Of a stretch of DNA of 64,000 bases, positions 9,055 to 18,575 are shown in pieces. This stretch comes from Salinivenus lutea (GTDB lineage Bacteria > Bacteroidota > Rhodothermia > Rhodothermales > Salinibacteraceae). Below the pieces are notes generated by a model. The model was not told where the DNA came from. It was given only the letters and a program-made list of their open reading frames with translations, and ran no database searches. The translations under genes were made by a program, and so were the position numbers. The stretch lies in assembly GCA_002894685.1 (NCBI GenBank), contig NCRC01000006.1, positions 1 through 64,000 on the forward strand, in the 5' to 3' direction. Position 1 is the first letter of the stretch. Each line of letters starts with the position of its first letter.

Positions 9055-9492
9055 ATGGCATTCAAAGGGCAGGCCGAATATTCCGTTGACAGCAAGGGGC
9101 GGGTCGCCATCCCGGCCCAGATGCGGAAGGCTATGTCGCCGGCGGCAAACGAGACCTTCACGATCACGCGGGGCTTTGAGGATTGCATCTTCCTGTACCC
9201 GATGGACGAGTGGGCGGACATCGAGGAGGAGATCGATGAACTGAACATGTACGACCGGGAGGTCCGAACCTTTGTCCGTCTCATCATGCGGTGGGCGAGC
9301 GAGGTCTCCCTCGATGGGCAGGGACGCATCAGCATCCCGAACCCGCTCCTTGACTTTGCCGGGCTCGACGATTCGGCACAAATTATCGGGGCGTTCGACC
9401 ACATCGAGATTTGGGACCCGGCACAGTTCGACGGGTACCTCAACGAGACGCCCGCCGATTACGAGACGCTTGCCGAGAGTGTGATGCGGTAA
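9055..9492 (+). CDS. mraZ: Transcriptional regulator MraZ
   Basis: First gene of the division and cell-wall cluster. A 145-residue protein with two AbrB/SpoVT-like swapped-hairpin repeats: YSVDSKGRVAIPAQMR near the N-terminus and VSLDGQGRISIPNPLLDFAG in the second half, both carrying the DxxGR DNA-contact signature. MraZ forms ring-shaped oligomers that bind direct repeats upstream of its own operon, and matching TGGGG repeats are present at 8955-8978. ATG 9055 was chosen because the conserved MAFKGQAEYSVD start matches the family length; upstream in-frame sequence lacks a credible start. An AGGAGG at 8988-8993 is about 60 bases from this start and probably not its ribosome site. rsmH follows after 30 bases. 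Confidence 0.95.
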   Translation: MAFKGQAEYSVDSKGRVAIPAQMRKAMSPAANETFTITRGFEDCIFLYPMDEWADIEEEIDELNMYDREVRTFVRLIMRWASEVSLDGQGRISIPNPLLDFAGLDDSAQIIGAFDHIEIWDPAQFDGYLNETPADYETLAESVMR

Positions 9493-9522
9493 GGGCACCG
9501 TTCACGGGAACGACACGAACCG

Positions 9523-10524
9523 ATGGCCGCCAACGATTCTGAGGACAACGCCTCCCCGGACGGAGATCCGCTGCGGTACGCGACCGATTTCCACGCACCT
9601 GTTCTTTCACATGACGTGCAGACCCGGCTGGTCACGGCCCCGGGCGGACGCTACGTGGACGCGACCCTGGGCGGGGGCGGGCACGCCCGCTCCTTGCTCG
9701 ACGCACTGGGCCCCGACGCCGTGGTGCTGGGCATCGACCAGGACCCCGACGCACTGGCCACGGCTCGCGATCGCCTCGCTGAGGCCCGTGAGGCCGGGCG
9801 CTTCCGGGCCGTCCGCGGCAACTTCGGGGACCTGGAGCGCCTCCTCCGCGCCGAGGGCTTCGTGCCGGTGGACGGCATCCTGCTCGACCTGGGCGTCTCC
9901 TCGCACCAGATCGACGCGCCCGAGCGAGGGTTCAGTTTTCAGGCGGACGGCCCGCTCGACATGCGGATGGACCCGCGCCGCGGCCTCACGGCCCGCCAGG
10001 TGGTAAATGCCTGGCCCGAGCGCGATCTCCGCGAGGCCCTTCGCGACTACGGCGACGAGCGCCGGGCGGGGCGCATCGCCCACGCCATCGTAGAGGCGCG
10101 CCCGCTCGATACCACCGGCGACCTGGCCGATACGGTGCGCGGCGCCGTCCCGCCGCCCGACGAGGTGAAAACCCTCGCCCGGGTGTTCCAGGCCCTCCGC
10201 ATCGTCGTGAATGCAGAACTGGACATGCTGGAGCGCGCCCTGGAGCAGAGCACGGCGGTGGTGCGCCCCGGCGGCCGCATTGCCGCCATTAGCTACCATT
10301 CGCTGGAGGATCGGCGCGTAAAGCGCTACCTCCGCTACGGGAATTTTGAGGGCACGCCCCGCCGGGACCTCTACGGCAACCTGGTGGCGCCCTGGACGGA
10401 GACGCCCCGCGGCCCCATCGAGGCCGGCGAAGAGGAAGTGGCGGCGAATCCGCGGGCCCGGAGCGCCCGCCTTCGCGTGGCCGAGCGACAGGACGATGAG
10501 GAGATGGGCCCCCCGGTTCCGTAG
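9523..10524 (+). CDS. rsmH: 16S rRNA m4C1402 methyltransferase RsmH
   Basis: SAM-dependent enzyme that N4-methylates C1402 of 16S rRNA in the small ribosomal subunit (old name MraW). The 333-residue protein shows the expected order: [10 protein letters not shown] at the start, the SAM-binding [18 protein letters not shown], then [41 protein letters not shown], and [18 protein letters not shown] near the C-terminus. The length is slightly above the typical ~310. It is the conserved second gene of dcw clusters, starts 30 bases after mraZ, and is followed by ftsL after 144 bases. Confidence 0.97.
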   Translation: MAANDSEDNASPDGDPLRYATDFHAPVLSHDVQTRLVTAPGGRYVDATLGGGGHARSLLDALGPDAVVLGIDQDPDALATARDRLAEAREAGRFRAVRGNFGDLERLLRAEGFVPVDGILLDLGVSSHQIDAPERGFSFQADGPLDMRMDPRRGLTARQVVNAWPERDLREALRDYGDERRAGRIAHAIVEARPLDTTGDLADTVRGAVPPPDEVKTLARVFQALRIVVNAELDMLERALEQSTAVVRPGGRIAAISYHSLEDRRVKRYLRYGNFEGTPRRDLYGNLVAPWTETPRGPIEAGEEEVAANPRARSARLRVAERQDDEEMGPPVP

Positions 10525-10668
10525 CGCAGCGCCACGAATGCGCCTGCACGTTTCATTCGATAGCTTCTCAATACCTGATGTCCACATACCGTTCGCCGCG
10601 CCCCTCACGCGCCCCGCCCCGCGGGCGGGACCGTGGGGGACGACGGGCGACGGGGTGGGTCCCTGCCC

Positions 10669-11145
10669 ATGAGCCGACGCGACTCTCCCATTTCACGGCC
10701 CTCCGGCCCCCGGTCCGGCGCACAGCGGACCGGGCGTGGGGACGGGGCGCCGGCCGGAGCGTCGGGACAGACGGCCTCCGAGTGGGCGCGGCACAGCACG
10801 GCCCTTCCGGGCTGGACCGACCTGGAAGGGCCGAGAAACCAGCATCGTCGGAGGCAGGAAGACGACTCGTTTTTGCAGCGCATGTCCACGGGCCGCTTTG
10901 CGCTGCTCGTCCTGCTCATTGCCGGCGCCTTTACGCTGTACGTGGGGCACGTGCACGCGACAAAAGACCTGCTGGACGAGGTGCAGGAGGCCCGCACGAC
11001 GAACCAGCGGCTGCACCTAAAGCACAATCGGCTGCAGGGCGTCTACGACCGCAAAACGAGCCCGCATGTCATTTACGAACGGGCCCGCGAGCTGGGCCTG
11101 GAGGCCAGCGTGAGCTACGGTCCGCCCATCGCCCTTGAGAAATAA
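10669..11145 (+). CDS. ftsL: Cell division protein FtsL-like
   Basis: Small bitopic division protein. The 158 residues comprise a long, Arg/Gly-rich cytoplasmic N-terminus (about 75 residues), one membrane helix (FALLVLLIAGAFTLYVGHVHA) and a periplasmic coiled-coil-like segment (DLLDEVQEARTTNQRLHLKHNRL). The coiled coil normally pairs with FtsB in the FtsQLB complex that activates septal peptidoglycan synthesis. The identification rests on topology and position between rsmH and ftsI, because FtsL sequences are poorly conserved. ATG 10669 is preferred; a GTG 36 bases upstream would lengthen the N-terminus. The long basic N-terminus is unusual compared with the short tail of E. coli FtsL. Confidence 0.75.
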   Translation: MSRRDSPISRPSGPRSGAQRTGRGDGAPAGASGQTASEWARHSTALPGWTDLEGPRNQHRRRQEDDSFLQRMSTGRFALLVLLIAGAFTLYVGHVHATKDLLDEVQEARTTNQRLHLKHNRLQGVYDRKTSPHVIYERARELGLEASVSYGPPIALEK

Positions 11146-11211
11146 CTCCCTTTCACTGCGAACGAAGGCAGACTCTCGCTCGCACGTTGTCATTCACCCT
11201 CCGCCATTCCC

Positions 11212-13149
11212 GTGAGCCCCAAGGATCAAATCCGGACCCGGATGTACATGATGCTGACGCTGCTCAGCATTGTGCCCGTGATTGTGGCCGGCCAGATGGG
11301 CTGGGCCGTGATCGCGGACCGGGGCGAACTGCGGGCCCAGGCGAAGGCGCAATCGCGGTCGACGGTCGAGGTGCCGGCCATGCGGGGCCGCATTCTCGAC
11401 CGGGCGGGTCGCTCGCTCGCCATCAACACGGCCCAGTACGACCTCGCCCTGGACCCGACGGTCGACGGCTTCGAGTCGCAGGCCGATGCCTTCTACGAGC
11501 AGCTGGCGGAGCTGACAGGGGCGTCGGCGGCGCGCTTTCGGCAGCAGGTCGCCAACCGACACAGCCCGGAGTACGTGGCGCTCTACGACGGCCTCACGGC
11601 GGCCCAGCAGGAGCAGGTGCGCGAGTGGGAGGTGCCCGGTGTGATTCTGACCCCGGAGTTTGCCCGCCGCTACATTCACGAGACGACGGCGGCGCACGTG
11701 CTGGGGCACGTGGGGAGCGACGGGCACGGCCTCAGTGGGCTGGAGGTGGCCTACGATGATACGCTTGCGGGCACGCCGGGGGAGCGCGTAGTGAAGCGCG
11801 ACCGGAGCGGGCGCATTCAGGCCTTCGTGGGGGGGCGCGTGACGCCCCCTGAGCACGGCAAAAACCTCGTGCTCACCCTCGACCTCGCCCGGCAGGCGGC
11901 CCTCGAAGATGAGCTGCGCCGGGGCGTGCAGGAGAGCGGGGCCGACTGGGGGACCGCGGTGGCGATGGATCCGTCGACCGGTGCCATCCTGGCGATGGCC
12001 AATGTGCCGACCTACAACCCGAACCGGCCCGGGGCGGCGACGGATGCGGCCCGCCGCAACCGGGCGATCACCGACCGCTACGAGCCCGGCTCCACCTTCA
12101 AGCTCGTGGGCGCCACGGCGGCCGTCGACCAGGGACTCGTCGAGATGGACGATTCCGTGGAGACGGGTGACGGGTGGGCGGTCTTTCACGGCTACACGAT
12201 GAAGGACATTTCCGCCTACGGAACGATCTCTTTCCAGGAGGTCCTCTCGAAGTCGAGCAACGTGGGGATGGCCAAGACGGTGCGTCGCCACCTTGAGCCG
12301 GGCGTCTTTTACCAGTACGCGCGCAACTTCGGGTTCAGTCAGCCGACATGGATCGATCTCCCGGGCGAGCAGGGCGGGGTCCTGAAGCGCCCCAACGAGT
12401 GGAGCCAGACCACGCAGACCTCCATGGCCATCGGGTACGAGGTGTCCGTGACGCCGCTGCAGCTGGTGACGGCGTACAGCGCCCTCGCCAACGGCGGGCG
12501 GCTGATGCAGCCCTACGTGGTGGCCGAGCAGCGCGACATGACGGGCAACACCCTCTGGGAAAACGAGCCCGACTCCATCCGCCGGGTGATGAAGCCGGAG
12601 ACGGCCCGGACGCTGCGCCCGGCCTTCGAGCAGGTGGTGCAGGAGGGCACGGGCACGGAGGCCGACGTGGCCGGCTTCGACGTGGCGGGCAAGACGGGGA
12701 CCGCGCTGGAGGCGACCGCGGGCGACTATTCCGACGAGCGGGCGCGGGCGTCGTTCGTGGGCTTCTTCCCGGCCGACGACCCGGAGGTGACGCTGCTGGT
12801 GATGATGGGGGCTCCCGAGACGAGCATCTACGGCGGGGCCGTGGCGGCGCCGGTCTTTCATCGGATCGCCCGGCGGTGGGCGGGCACCTTCCCGGAGGTT
12901 GTGGACCGCATGACCGCCGATCCTCCGGAGACGGTGCCGGCGTCTGTGGAGGGAATGCGGCCGGCCGTCCCGGCGGAGCAGGCGCGCACGCTGCCGGACC
13001 TCGACGGCCTCAGCACGCGCCGCGCCCTCCACTGGCTGCGCCGCCACGGGGTCGACGTGCAGGTGGAGGGACAGGGGGCGGTGGCGGCCCAACGGCCGCG
13101 TTCCGGCACGCCCCTCCCCGACCGCATCCTACTCGAAGGGGCCTCGTGA
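11212..13149 (+). CDS. ftsI: Septal peptidoglycan transpeptidase FtsI/PBP3 with C-terminal PASTA-like domain
   Basis: Class B penicillin-binding protein that cross-links peptidoglycan at the division septum, working with FtsW. One N-terminal membrane helix (about residues 12-35) precedes the pedestal domain (VPAMRGRILDRAGRSLA). The transpeptidase domain has all three active-site motifs: S294-T-F-K297, S348-S-N350 and K494-T-G-T. The last ~55 residues (LPDLDGLSTRRALHWLRRHG...) look like one PASTA domain, common in Bacteroidota and Gram-positive relatives but absent from E. coli FtsI. The GTG start at 11212 is followed directly by a basic segment before the helix. murE begins 3 bases after the stop, so translation is probably coupled. 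Confidence 0.95.
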   Translation: MSPKDQIRTRMYMMLTLLSIVPVIVAGQMGWAVIADRGELRAQAKAQSRSTVEVPAMRGRILDRAGRSLAINTAQYDLALDPTVDGFESQADAFYEQLAELTGASAARFRQQVANRHSPEYVALYDGLTAAQQEQVREWEVPGVILTPEFARRYIHETTAAHVLGHVGSDGHGLSGLEVAYDDTLAGTPGERVVKRDRSGRIQAFVGGRVTPPEHGKNLVLTLDLARQAALEDELRRGVQESGADWGTAVAMDPSTGAILAMANVPTYNPNRPGAATDAARRNRAITDRYEPGSTFKLVGATAAVDQGLVEMDDSVETGDGWAVFHGYTMKDISAYGTISFQEVLSKSSNVGMAKTVRRHLEPGVFYQYARNFGFSQPTWIDLPGEQGGVLKRPNEWSQTTQTSMAIGYEVSVTPLQLVTAYSALANGGRLMQPYVVAEQRDMTGNTLWENEPDSIRRVMKPETARTLRPAFEQVVQEGTGTEADVAGFDVAGKTGTALEATAGDYSDERARASFVGFFPADDPEVTLLVMMGAPETSIYGGAVAAPVFHRIARRWAGTFPEVVDRMTADPPETVPASVEGMRPAVPAEQARTLPDLDGLSTRRALHWLRRHGVDVQVEGQGAVAAQRPRSGTPLPDRILLEGAS

Positions 13150-13152
13150 CCC

Positions 13153-14694
13153 ATGCCCACTAACGACGCACATACGGCCTCGTCGTCCGAAGCGGACGGT
13201 TCCGCGTCGCCGCTGGCATGGTCGGCGCTGCACCGCCGCCTGGACGATGAGGGGCTGCTGGGAACGGTTTGGCGCGGGCGGGAGGCGCCGGCGCCCGATA
13301 CACTTGTGATCAACCACCTGACGGACGATAGTCGGGCGGTGGTGCCCGGCGGGGCCTTCGTCGCGATTCGCGGCGTGGCCGCCGACGGACATTCGTTCAT
13401 TGACAAGGCTGTTCAAAATGGCGCCCGCCTCGTGGTGTGCGAGGCGGTGCCGGACGGCGTGCGTACGCGCCGGCCCGGGGTCGTCTTCGTGCGCGTGACG
13501 GACACCCGCGCGGCCCTGGCCGAACTGGCCGCCGCCCGGTATGGGGACCCGGCGGAGGCCCTGCGGCTCGTGGGCGTGACGGGCACCAACGGAAAGACGA
13601 CGGTGGCCGTCCTCGTGCACCACCTGCTCGCGGCCCGCAGTGCCCCCGCGGGCCTGCTCAGCACCATCGAGGTGCGCGGGGCGGGCGAAGAGGCCCCGAC
13701 CTCGTTGACCACGCCGGGCCCGCTCGCCCTGCACCGCCTGCTGCGTCGCATGGTCGATCGGGGGTGTCGTGCCTGCGTGATGGAGGTCTCCTCCCACGCC
13801 CTCACGCAGAAGCGGGTGCACGGGCTTGCGTTCGAGGCGGCGGTCTTTACGAACCTCACGACCGACCATCTCGACTACCACGACTCGATGGCGGCCTACC
13901 GGGACGCCAAGAAGCGTCTCTTCGACGGGTTGCCGCCGGGCGCAACGGCGCTCTACAATGCCGACGACGAGCACGGGACGACGATGGTGGCCGACACGGC
14001 CGCCGAGGCGGTCTCGTACGGGGTCGAATCCCCGGCGGACATCGCGGTGACGGTGCAGGCGGAGAGACTCGACGGGCTGCACCTGGCGATTGAGGGGCGC
14101 GAGCGGCGCTTTCGGCTCGCCGGGCGGTTCAACGCCTACAACCTCGGCGCCGCCTACGGCGTGGGCCGGGCCCTCGGCGGCGAGGCCGAGGCTGTGCTCG
14201 ACGCCCTGGCCGACGCGCCGCCGGTGCCGGGCCGCTTCGAACCGCTTCGGTTTGACGGAGGGCCCACCGTCATCGTCGACTACGCCCACACGCCCGATGC
14301 GCTCGAGAACATCCTCCGCTCGGTGCGCGACACGGCCCCGGCGGACGCCACGCTCTGGTGCGTGTTCGGGTGCGGGGGCGACCGCGATCGCGGCAAGCGG
14401 CCCGAGATGGGGCGCATCGCCGAGCGCCTCGCCGACCGCGTGATTGTGACGAGCGACAACCCTCGCACCGAGGCGCCCGACGACATCCTGGACGACATCC
14501 GCGGCGGCGTGGAGCGCCCGGAGGACATGCAGTGGATCGTGGACCGCGAGGCGGCGATCCGGGCGGCCGCGGCGGGGGCGGCGCCCGCCGACGTGGTTGT
14601 GATTGCCGGGAAGGGACACGAAACGACGCAAACCATCGGCACCGAAAAACGACCGTTCGACGACCGCGACATGGCCCGAACGTATTTCCGTTGA
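13153..14694 (+). CDS. murE: UDP-MurNAc-tripeptide synthetase (meso-diaminopimelate adding)
   Basis: Cytoplasmic Mur ligase that adds the third amino acid to the UDP-MurNAc-dipeptide. The ATP site GVTGTNGKTTV lies near residue 145. It is followed by EVSSHAL, TNLTTDHLDYHDSM with the carbamoylated-Lys region (DAKKRLF), and the C-terminal FGCGGDRDRGKRPEM. The selectivity motif D435-N-P-R438 indicates meso-diaminopimelate rather than lysine, so the cell wall is probably of the DAP type. The 513-residue length is normal, with a ~20-residue hydrophilic N-terminal extension. In most dcw clusters murF follows; here mraY comes next, so MurF must be encoded elsewhere. Confidence 0.96.
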   Translation: MPTNDAHTASSSEADGSASPLAWSALHRRLDDEGLLGTVWRGREAPAPDTLVINHLTDDSRAVVPGGAFVAIRGVAADGHSFIDKAVQNGARLVVCEAVPDGVRTRRPGVVFVRVTDTRAALAELAAARYGDPAEALRLVGVTGTNGKTTVAVLVHHLLAARSAPAGLLSTIEVRGAGEEAPTSLTTPGPLALHRLLRRMVDRGCRACVMEVSSHALTQKRVHGLAFEAAVFTNLTTDHLDYHDSMAAYRDAKKRLFDGLPPGATALYNADDEHGTTMVADTAAEAVSYGVESPADIAVTVQAERLDGLHLAIEGRERRFRLAGRFNAYNLGAAYGVGRALGGEAEAVLDALADAPPVPGRFEPLRFDGGPTVIVDYAHTPDALENILRSVRDTAPADATLWCVFGCGGDRDRGKRPEMGRIAERLADRVIVTSDNPRTEAPDDILDDIRGGVERPEDMQWIVDREAAIRAAAAGAAPADVVVIAGKGHETTQTIGTEKRPFDDRDMARTYFR

Positions 14695-14760
14695 TTGTGC
14701 GAACCGCGCGGCCGCGCAGGCGCAGCCTCGGTCTGCTCCCCTGCGGCCCGCCCCCAAGCA

Positions 14761-15918
14761 ATGCTCTACTACCTCATCGACTACATTGAGCGGCTCTACC
14801 ACCCGCCGGGGTTTCAGGTGATTCGGTTTATCACCGTCCGGTCGGCGCTGGCGGCCATCACCGCGCTGGGGATTTCCCTGCTGGCGGGGCGCCGGATTAT
14901 CGACTGGCTGCGCCGCGAGCAGATTGGGGAGCAGGTGCGCGAGGGCGAGGCGGCCGGCGCGGTGAGCCACGCCCACAAGGCCGGCACGCCCACGATGGGC
15001 GGCGTCATCATTTTGCTGTCGCTGCTGGGGGCGACGCTGCTGTGGGGCGCCATCGCCAACCCGTACGTGTGGCTCGCCATGGGGGTGACGGCGGCGCTGG
15101 GCGTCGTGGGCTTTGCCGACGACTACATCAAGACGGTGCAGGGGCGGAAGGACGGGCTGCCCGCCCGTGTGAAGCTCGCCGGCCAGGCGGCCGTCGGGCT
15201 GTTCGTGGGCGGCGTGCTCTACTTTTATCCGACCTTTTCCGAATACAATACGCTCACGTTCGTCCCATTTTTCAAGGATCAGGTGCTCAATTACGACCTC
15301 TTCCGCTTCCTGGAGCTGGGGATGGATCTGGGGTGGGTCATCTACCTGCCGGTCGTGGTGTTCATCCTGACGGCGGTCTCCAACGCGGTGAACCTGACCG
15401 ATGGGCTCGATGGCCTGACGACGGGGGTCACGGCGTTCGTGTCGCTGGGCCTGACCGCGCTGGTGTACGTGTCGGGCAACGTCGAGCTCGCGACGTTCCT
15501 GAACGTGATGTACCTGCCGGGGACGGGCGAGCTCACGGTGTTCGTGTCGGCGATGGCGGCGGCCTGCTTCGGGTTTTTGTGGTACAACGGCTACCCGGCG
15601 TCCGTCTTCATGGGCGACACCGGCGCGCTGGCGCTGGGCGGGGCGGTGGGCGCCACCGTCCTCATGGTGCGCAAGGAACTGATGCTGCCGCTCCTCTGCA
15701 TCGTGTACTTCGCCGAGGCGGTGTCGGTGATTCTGCAGACCAGCTACTTCAAGTACACGCGCCGCCGCACCGGGACGGGCAAGCGCATTTTTCGGATGGC
15801 GCCGCTGCACCATCACTACGAGGCGCTCGGGATGCACGAGGCGAAGATCGTGACCCGCTTCTGGATTGTGACGGCCATTACGGTCATCGCTGCTTTGCTT
15901 ACGCTTCGCATTCGATAA
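14761..15918 (+). CDS. mraY: Phospho-N-acetylmuramoyl-pentapeptide transferase MraY
   Basis: Polytopic inner-membrane enzyme that transfers phospho-MurNAc-pentapeptide to undecaprenyl phosphate, forming lipid I. About ten hydrophobic segments surround the conserved catalytic loops: GTPTMGGVIIL, FADDYIKTVQGRKDGL (Asp-Asp pair), NLTDGLDGL, SVFMGDTGALALGG and the His-rich PLHHHYEALGMHEAKIVTRFW. The 385-residue length is slightly above the usual ~360. ATG 14761 opens the family-typical MLYYLIDYIE. The frame upstream to 14695 has no membrane-protein character. It is flanked by murE and murD in the cluster. Confidence 0.97.
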   Translation: MLYYLIDYIERLYHPPGFQVIRFITVRSALAAITALGISLLAGRRIIDWLRREQIGEQVREGEAAGAVSHAHKAGTPTMGGVIILLSLLGATLLWGAIANPYVWLAMGVTAALGVVGFADDYIKTVQGRKDGLPARVKLAGQAAVGLFVGGVLYFYPTFSEYNTLTFVPFFKDQVLNYDLFRFLELGMDLGWVIYLPVVVFILTAVSNAVNLTDGLDGLTTGVTAFVSLGLTALVYVSGNVELATFLNVMYLPGTGELTVFVSAMAAACFGFLWYNGYPASVFMGDTGALALGGAVGATVLMVRKELMLPLLCIVYFAEAVSVILQTSYFKYTRRRTGTGKRIFRMAPLHHHYEALGMHEAKIVTRFWIVTAITVIAALLTLRIR

Positions 15919-15948
15919 CGGACTCATTCACTCGACTCGCTTCCGTGC

Positions 15949-17319
15949 ATGACGCCGGACGACATCCGCACACAACAGGTGACCGTGGTGGGGGGCGCGC
16001 GCAGTGGGCGCGCCGTGGCCCGGTTGTTGGCCGAGGCCGGGGCCGAGGTGTTTCTGACCGAGCAGGGCCCGCCGCCGCAGGGGCTGGTGGCGGCGCTCGA
16101 CGCCGTCGGCGTGGCCTACGAGTTCGAGGGGCACACGGCCCGCGCGGTCGACGCCGACGTCATGGTGGTGAGCCCCGGCGTGCCCACGCAGTCGAACGTG
16201 GAGCAGCAGGCCCTCCGGTCAGGGATCTCCGTGTATTCGGAGATCGAGGCGGCGTCCTGGTTCTGCGAGGCGCCCATCGTGGCAATTACCGGCACCAACG
16301 GCAAGACGACCACGACCAGCCTGACGGGGCACGTCTTTCGGCGGGGGCGGGGCGAGGAGCAGGTCATCGTGGCCGGCAACATCGGGTATCCGTTTTCGGA
16401 CTACGTGCGCGAGGTGGAGCCGACCGACGTGGTGGTACTGGAGGTGTCCAGCTTCCAACTCGAACACGTCGAGACCTTCCGGCCGCGCGTCAGCGTCCTC
16501 CTCAACATCACGCCCGATCATCTGAATCGCTACGAGAACTTCGAGGCCTACACGCAGGCCAAGTGCAACATTTTTCGCAATCAGGGCGACGGGGACGTGG
16601 TGGTGTACAACCACGACGACGATCGCGTGCGCACCCGGGTGCAGCAGGCCGCCGCCGAGCAGGGCTTCCGGGCCCTTCCCTTCACGCAGCAGGGCGTGCC
16701 GGACGCCGGGGCGTTTCTGCGCGACGACCGCATCATCCTTCGCATTGACGACGAGGACGAACCGCTCATGCCCCAAGACGAGCTGGCCCTTCGCGGGCGC
16801 CACAATCTCTATAATTCTCTCGCCGCGGCGATCTCGGCCCGTGTCATGGAGGTGGAGAACGACGTGATTCGGGAAAGCCTGGCGGGGTTCGAGGGGGTGC
16901 CGCACCGGCTGGAAGAGGTGCGCACGATTGACGGGGTGTTGTACGTCAACGACTCGAAGGCGACCAACGTGAACGCGGTGTGGTACGCGCTGGAGAGCTT
17001 CGACCGCCCGGTGGTGCTGATTGCCGGGGGGCGAGACAAGGGCAACGACTACACGGACCTGAAGCCGCTGGTGCGCCGGGGCGTGCGGGCCGTCGTGGCC
17101 CTCGGCGAAAGTGCCGAGACGGTGTACGACGAACTGGGGGCCGAGGCGCCGCAGCGGGCCCGCGTGCAGTCGATGGAGGACGCCCTCGCGCAGGCGCAGC
17201 GCTTTGCGCAGCCCGGCGACGCGGTGCTGCTGAGTCCAGCCTGTTCGTCGTTCGACATGTATGAAAATTACGAGGCGCGCGGGGACACCTTTCGCCGCCT
17301 GGTGCAGACCTTGCTGTAA
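15949..17319 (+). CDS. murD: UDP-MurNAc-L-alanine:D-glutamate ligase MurD
   Basis: Cytoplasmic Mur ligase adding D-glutamate to UDP-MurNAc-L-Ala. The N-terminal Rossmann part (VTVVGGARSGRAVARLLAEAG) binds the UDP substrate. The ATP motif ITGTNGKTTTTSL lies near residue 115, followed by LEVSSFQLEHVETF, NITPDHLNRYENFEAYTQAK and the C-terminal domain with YVNDSKATNVNAVW and LIAGGRDKG. The length of 456 residues is typical. It starts 30 bases after mraY and is followed by ftsW. No unusual features were seen. Confidence 0.97.
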   Translation: MTPDDIRTQQVTVVGGARSGRAVARLLAEAGAEVFLTEQGPPPQGLVAALDAVGVAYEFEGHTARAVDADVMVVSPGVPTQSNVEQQALRSGISVYSEIEAASWFCEAPIVAITGTNGKTTTTSLTGHVFRRGRGEEQVIVAGNIGYPFSDYVREVEPTDVVVLEVSSFQLEHVETFRPRVSVLLNITPDHLNRYENFEAYTQAKCNIFRNQGDGDVVVYNHDDDRVRTRVQQAAAEQGFRALPFTQQGVPDAGAFLRDDRIILRIDDEDEPLMPQDELALRGRHNLYNSLAAAISARVMEVENDVIRESLAGFEGVPHRLEEVRTIDGVLYVNDSKATNVNAVWYALESFDRPVVLIAGGRDKGNDYTDLKPLVRRGVRAVVALGESAETVYDELGAEAPQRARVQSMEDALAQAQRFAQPGDAVLLSPACSSFDMYENYEARGDTFRRLVQTLL

Positions 17320-17376
17320 GATTATTCCCTCTTCGTGCCGGGCGCGGGCCCGGTTCCGATCATTCCCTCCGCGACG

Positions 17377-18570
17377 ATGAGCGCGATTCAAACGGTAAAG
17401 CACATCCTGACCGACCGTGCCCCCGCGGACAAGTACGTGGTGTGGGTGGTGCTGGCCCTGTCGGCCGCCGGGGTGGTGGCGGTGTACAGCGCCGTCACGT
17501 ACCTGGCCGAGGTGCGGGCCGGGGTGGGGCCGGAGCAGTTCCTGCTGCGCCACCTCCTGCGGGTCGGCATCGCGCTGGGGGCCATGGGCGTCGTCAGCCT
17601 CATCGACTACCGCACGCTGGCGAAGTACAGCCGCCTCGCCCTCATTGCCGCGCTGGGGCTTCTGGTGGCGGTGAAGGCGGTCGGATCCTTTTCCGAGGGC
17701 GCCGACCGCTGGCTGCAGATCGCCGGCTTCGGGTTCCAGCCGTCCGACCTTGCACGGGTGGCCCTCGTGTTTTACGTGGCCGTGCTGCTCGTGAAGAAGC
17801 AGGACTATATAAAGAGCTTCGGGAAGGCGCTCGTCCCCATTCTCGTGTGGGTGTTTGCCACCGTGGTGCTCATCGGGGTCGACGACCTGTCGACCGCCGC
17901 GGTGCTCCTCGGGGCGGTGATGCTCATGTGCTTCGTGGGACGCGTCAGCGTATTCCAGCTCCTTGGGCTGGGCCTGATTGGGGTGCTGCTGGGCGGGGCG
18001 CTGATCATGAACTCGCCCGCCCGGGCGGCCCGGGTGGAGGCGTACCTGGGAATGGACCTGTTCGACAACACCAACACGGAGCAGGTGATGGACCGGCAGG
18101 GGGAGCGGTACCAGTCGCAGCAGGCCCGAATGGCGTTCGCGCTGGGGGGGCTGACGGGCGTGGGGCCCGGAAAAAGCACCCAGCGCGACTTCCTGCCCGC
18201 CCCGTACAACGACTTCATCTTTGCCATTATCGCCGAGGAGTACGGCATCCTTGGGGCCCTTCTGCTCCTCGCGGGATTTTGCGTCCTGCTGTTTCGGGGC
18301 TACCTCCGCATTGCCCGGGACGCGCCCGATCCGCTGGGGCTTCTCCTGGCCGTCGGGTTCACGACTCTGATCGTGGCCTACGGCTTCGTCCACGCGGGGG
18401 TGTCGTGCGGGTTGCTGCCCGTAACGGGACTTCCCATGCCCTTTGTGTCGTACGGCGGGACCTCGCTACTGGCGAACGGCCTCATGGCCGGGGTGCTGCT
18501 GAACATCTCACGTCAATCCACGCGCCGCGCCGCGCCGTCGGAGCGCCGCCCCACATCCACAATCGCGTAG
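17377..18570 (+). CDS. ftsW: Septal peptidoglycan glycosyltransferase FtsW
   Basis: SEDS-family polytopic membrane enzyme that polymerises lipid II into glycan strands at the septum in partnership with FtsI. The 397-residue protein has about ten membrane segments. Family signatures include GADRWLQIAGFGFQPSDLARVALVFYVA, the extracytoplasmic loop GVGPGKSTQRDFLPAPYNDFIFAIIAEEYG with the catalytic Asp region, and GLPMPFVSYGGTSLLANG. ATG 17377 was preferred over an in-frame GTG at 17335, which would add 14 Pro/Gly-rich residues. The start of murG follows the stop by 5 bases, implying translational coupling. Confidence 0.95.
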   Translation: MSAIQTVKHILTDRAPADKYVVWVVLALSAAGVVAVYSAVTYLAEVRAGVGPEQFLLRHLLRVGIALGAMGVVSLIDYRTLAKYSRLALIAALGLLVAVKAVGSFSEGADRWLQIAGFGFQPSDLARVALVFYVAVLLVKKQDYIKSFGKALVPILVWVFATVVLIGVDDLSTAAVLLGAVMLMCFVGRVSVFQLLGLGLIGVLLGGALIMNSPARAARVEAYLGMDLFDNTNTEQVMDRQGERYQSQQARMAFALGGLTGVGPGKSTQRDFLPAPYNDFIFAIIAEEYGILGALLLLAGFCVLLFRGYLRIARDAPDPLGLLLAVGFTTLIVAYGFVHAGVSCGLLPVTGLPMPFVSYGGTSLLANGLMAGVLLNISRQSTRRAAPSERRPTSTIA

Positions 18571-18575
18571 ACCGT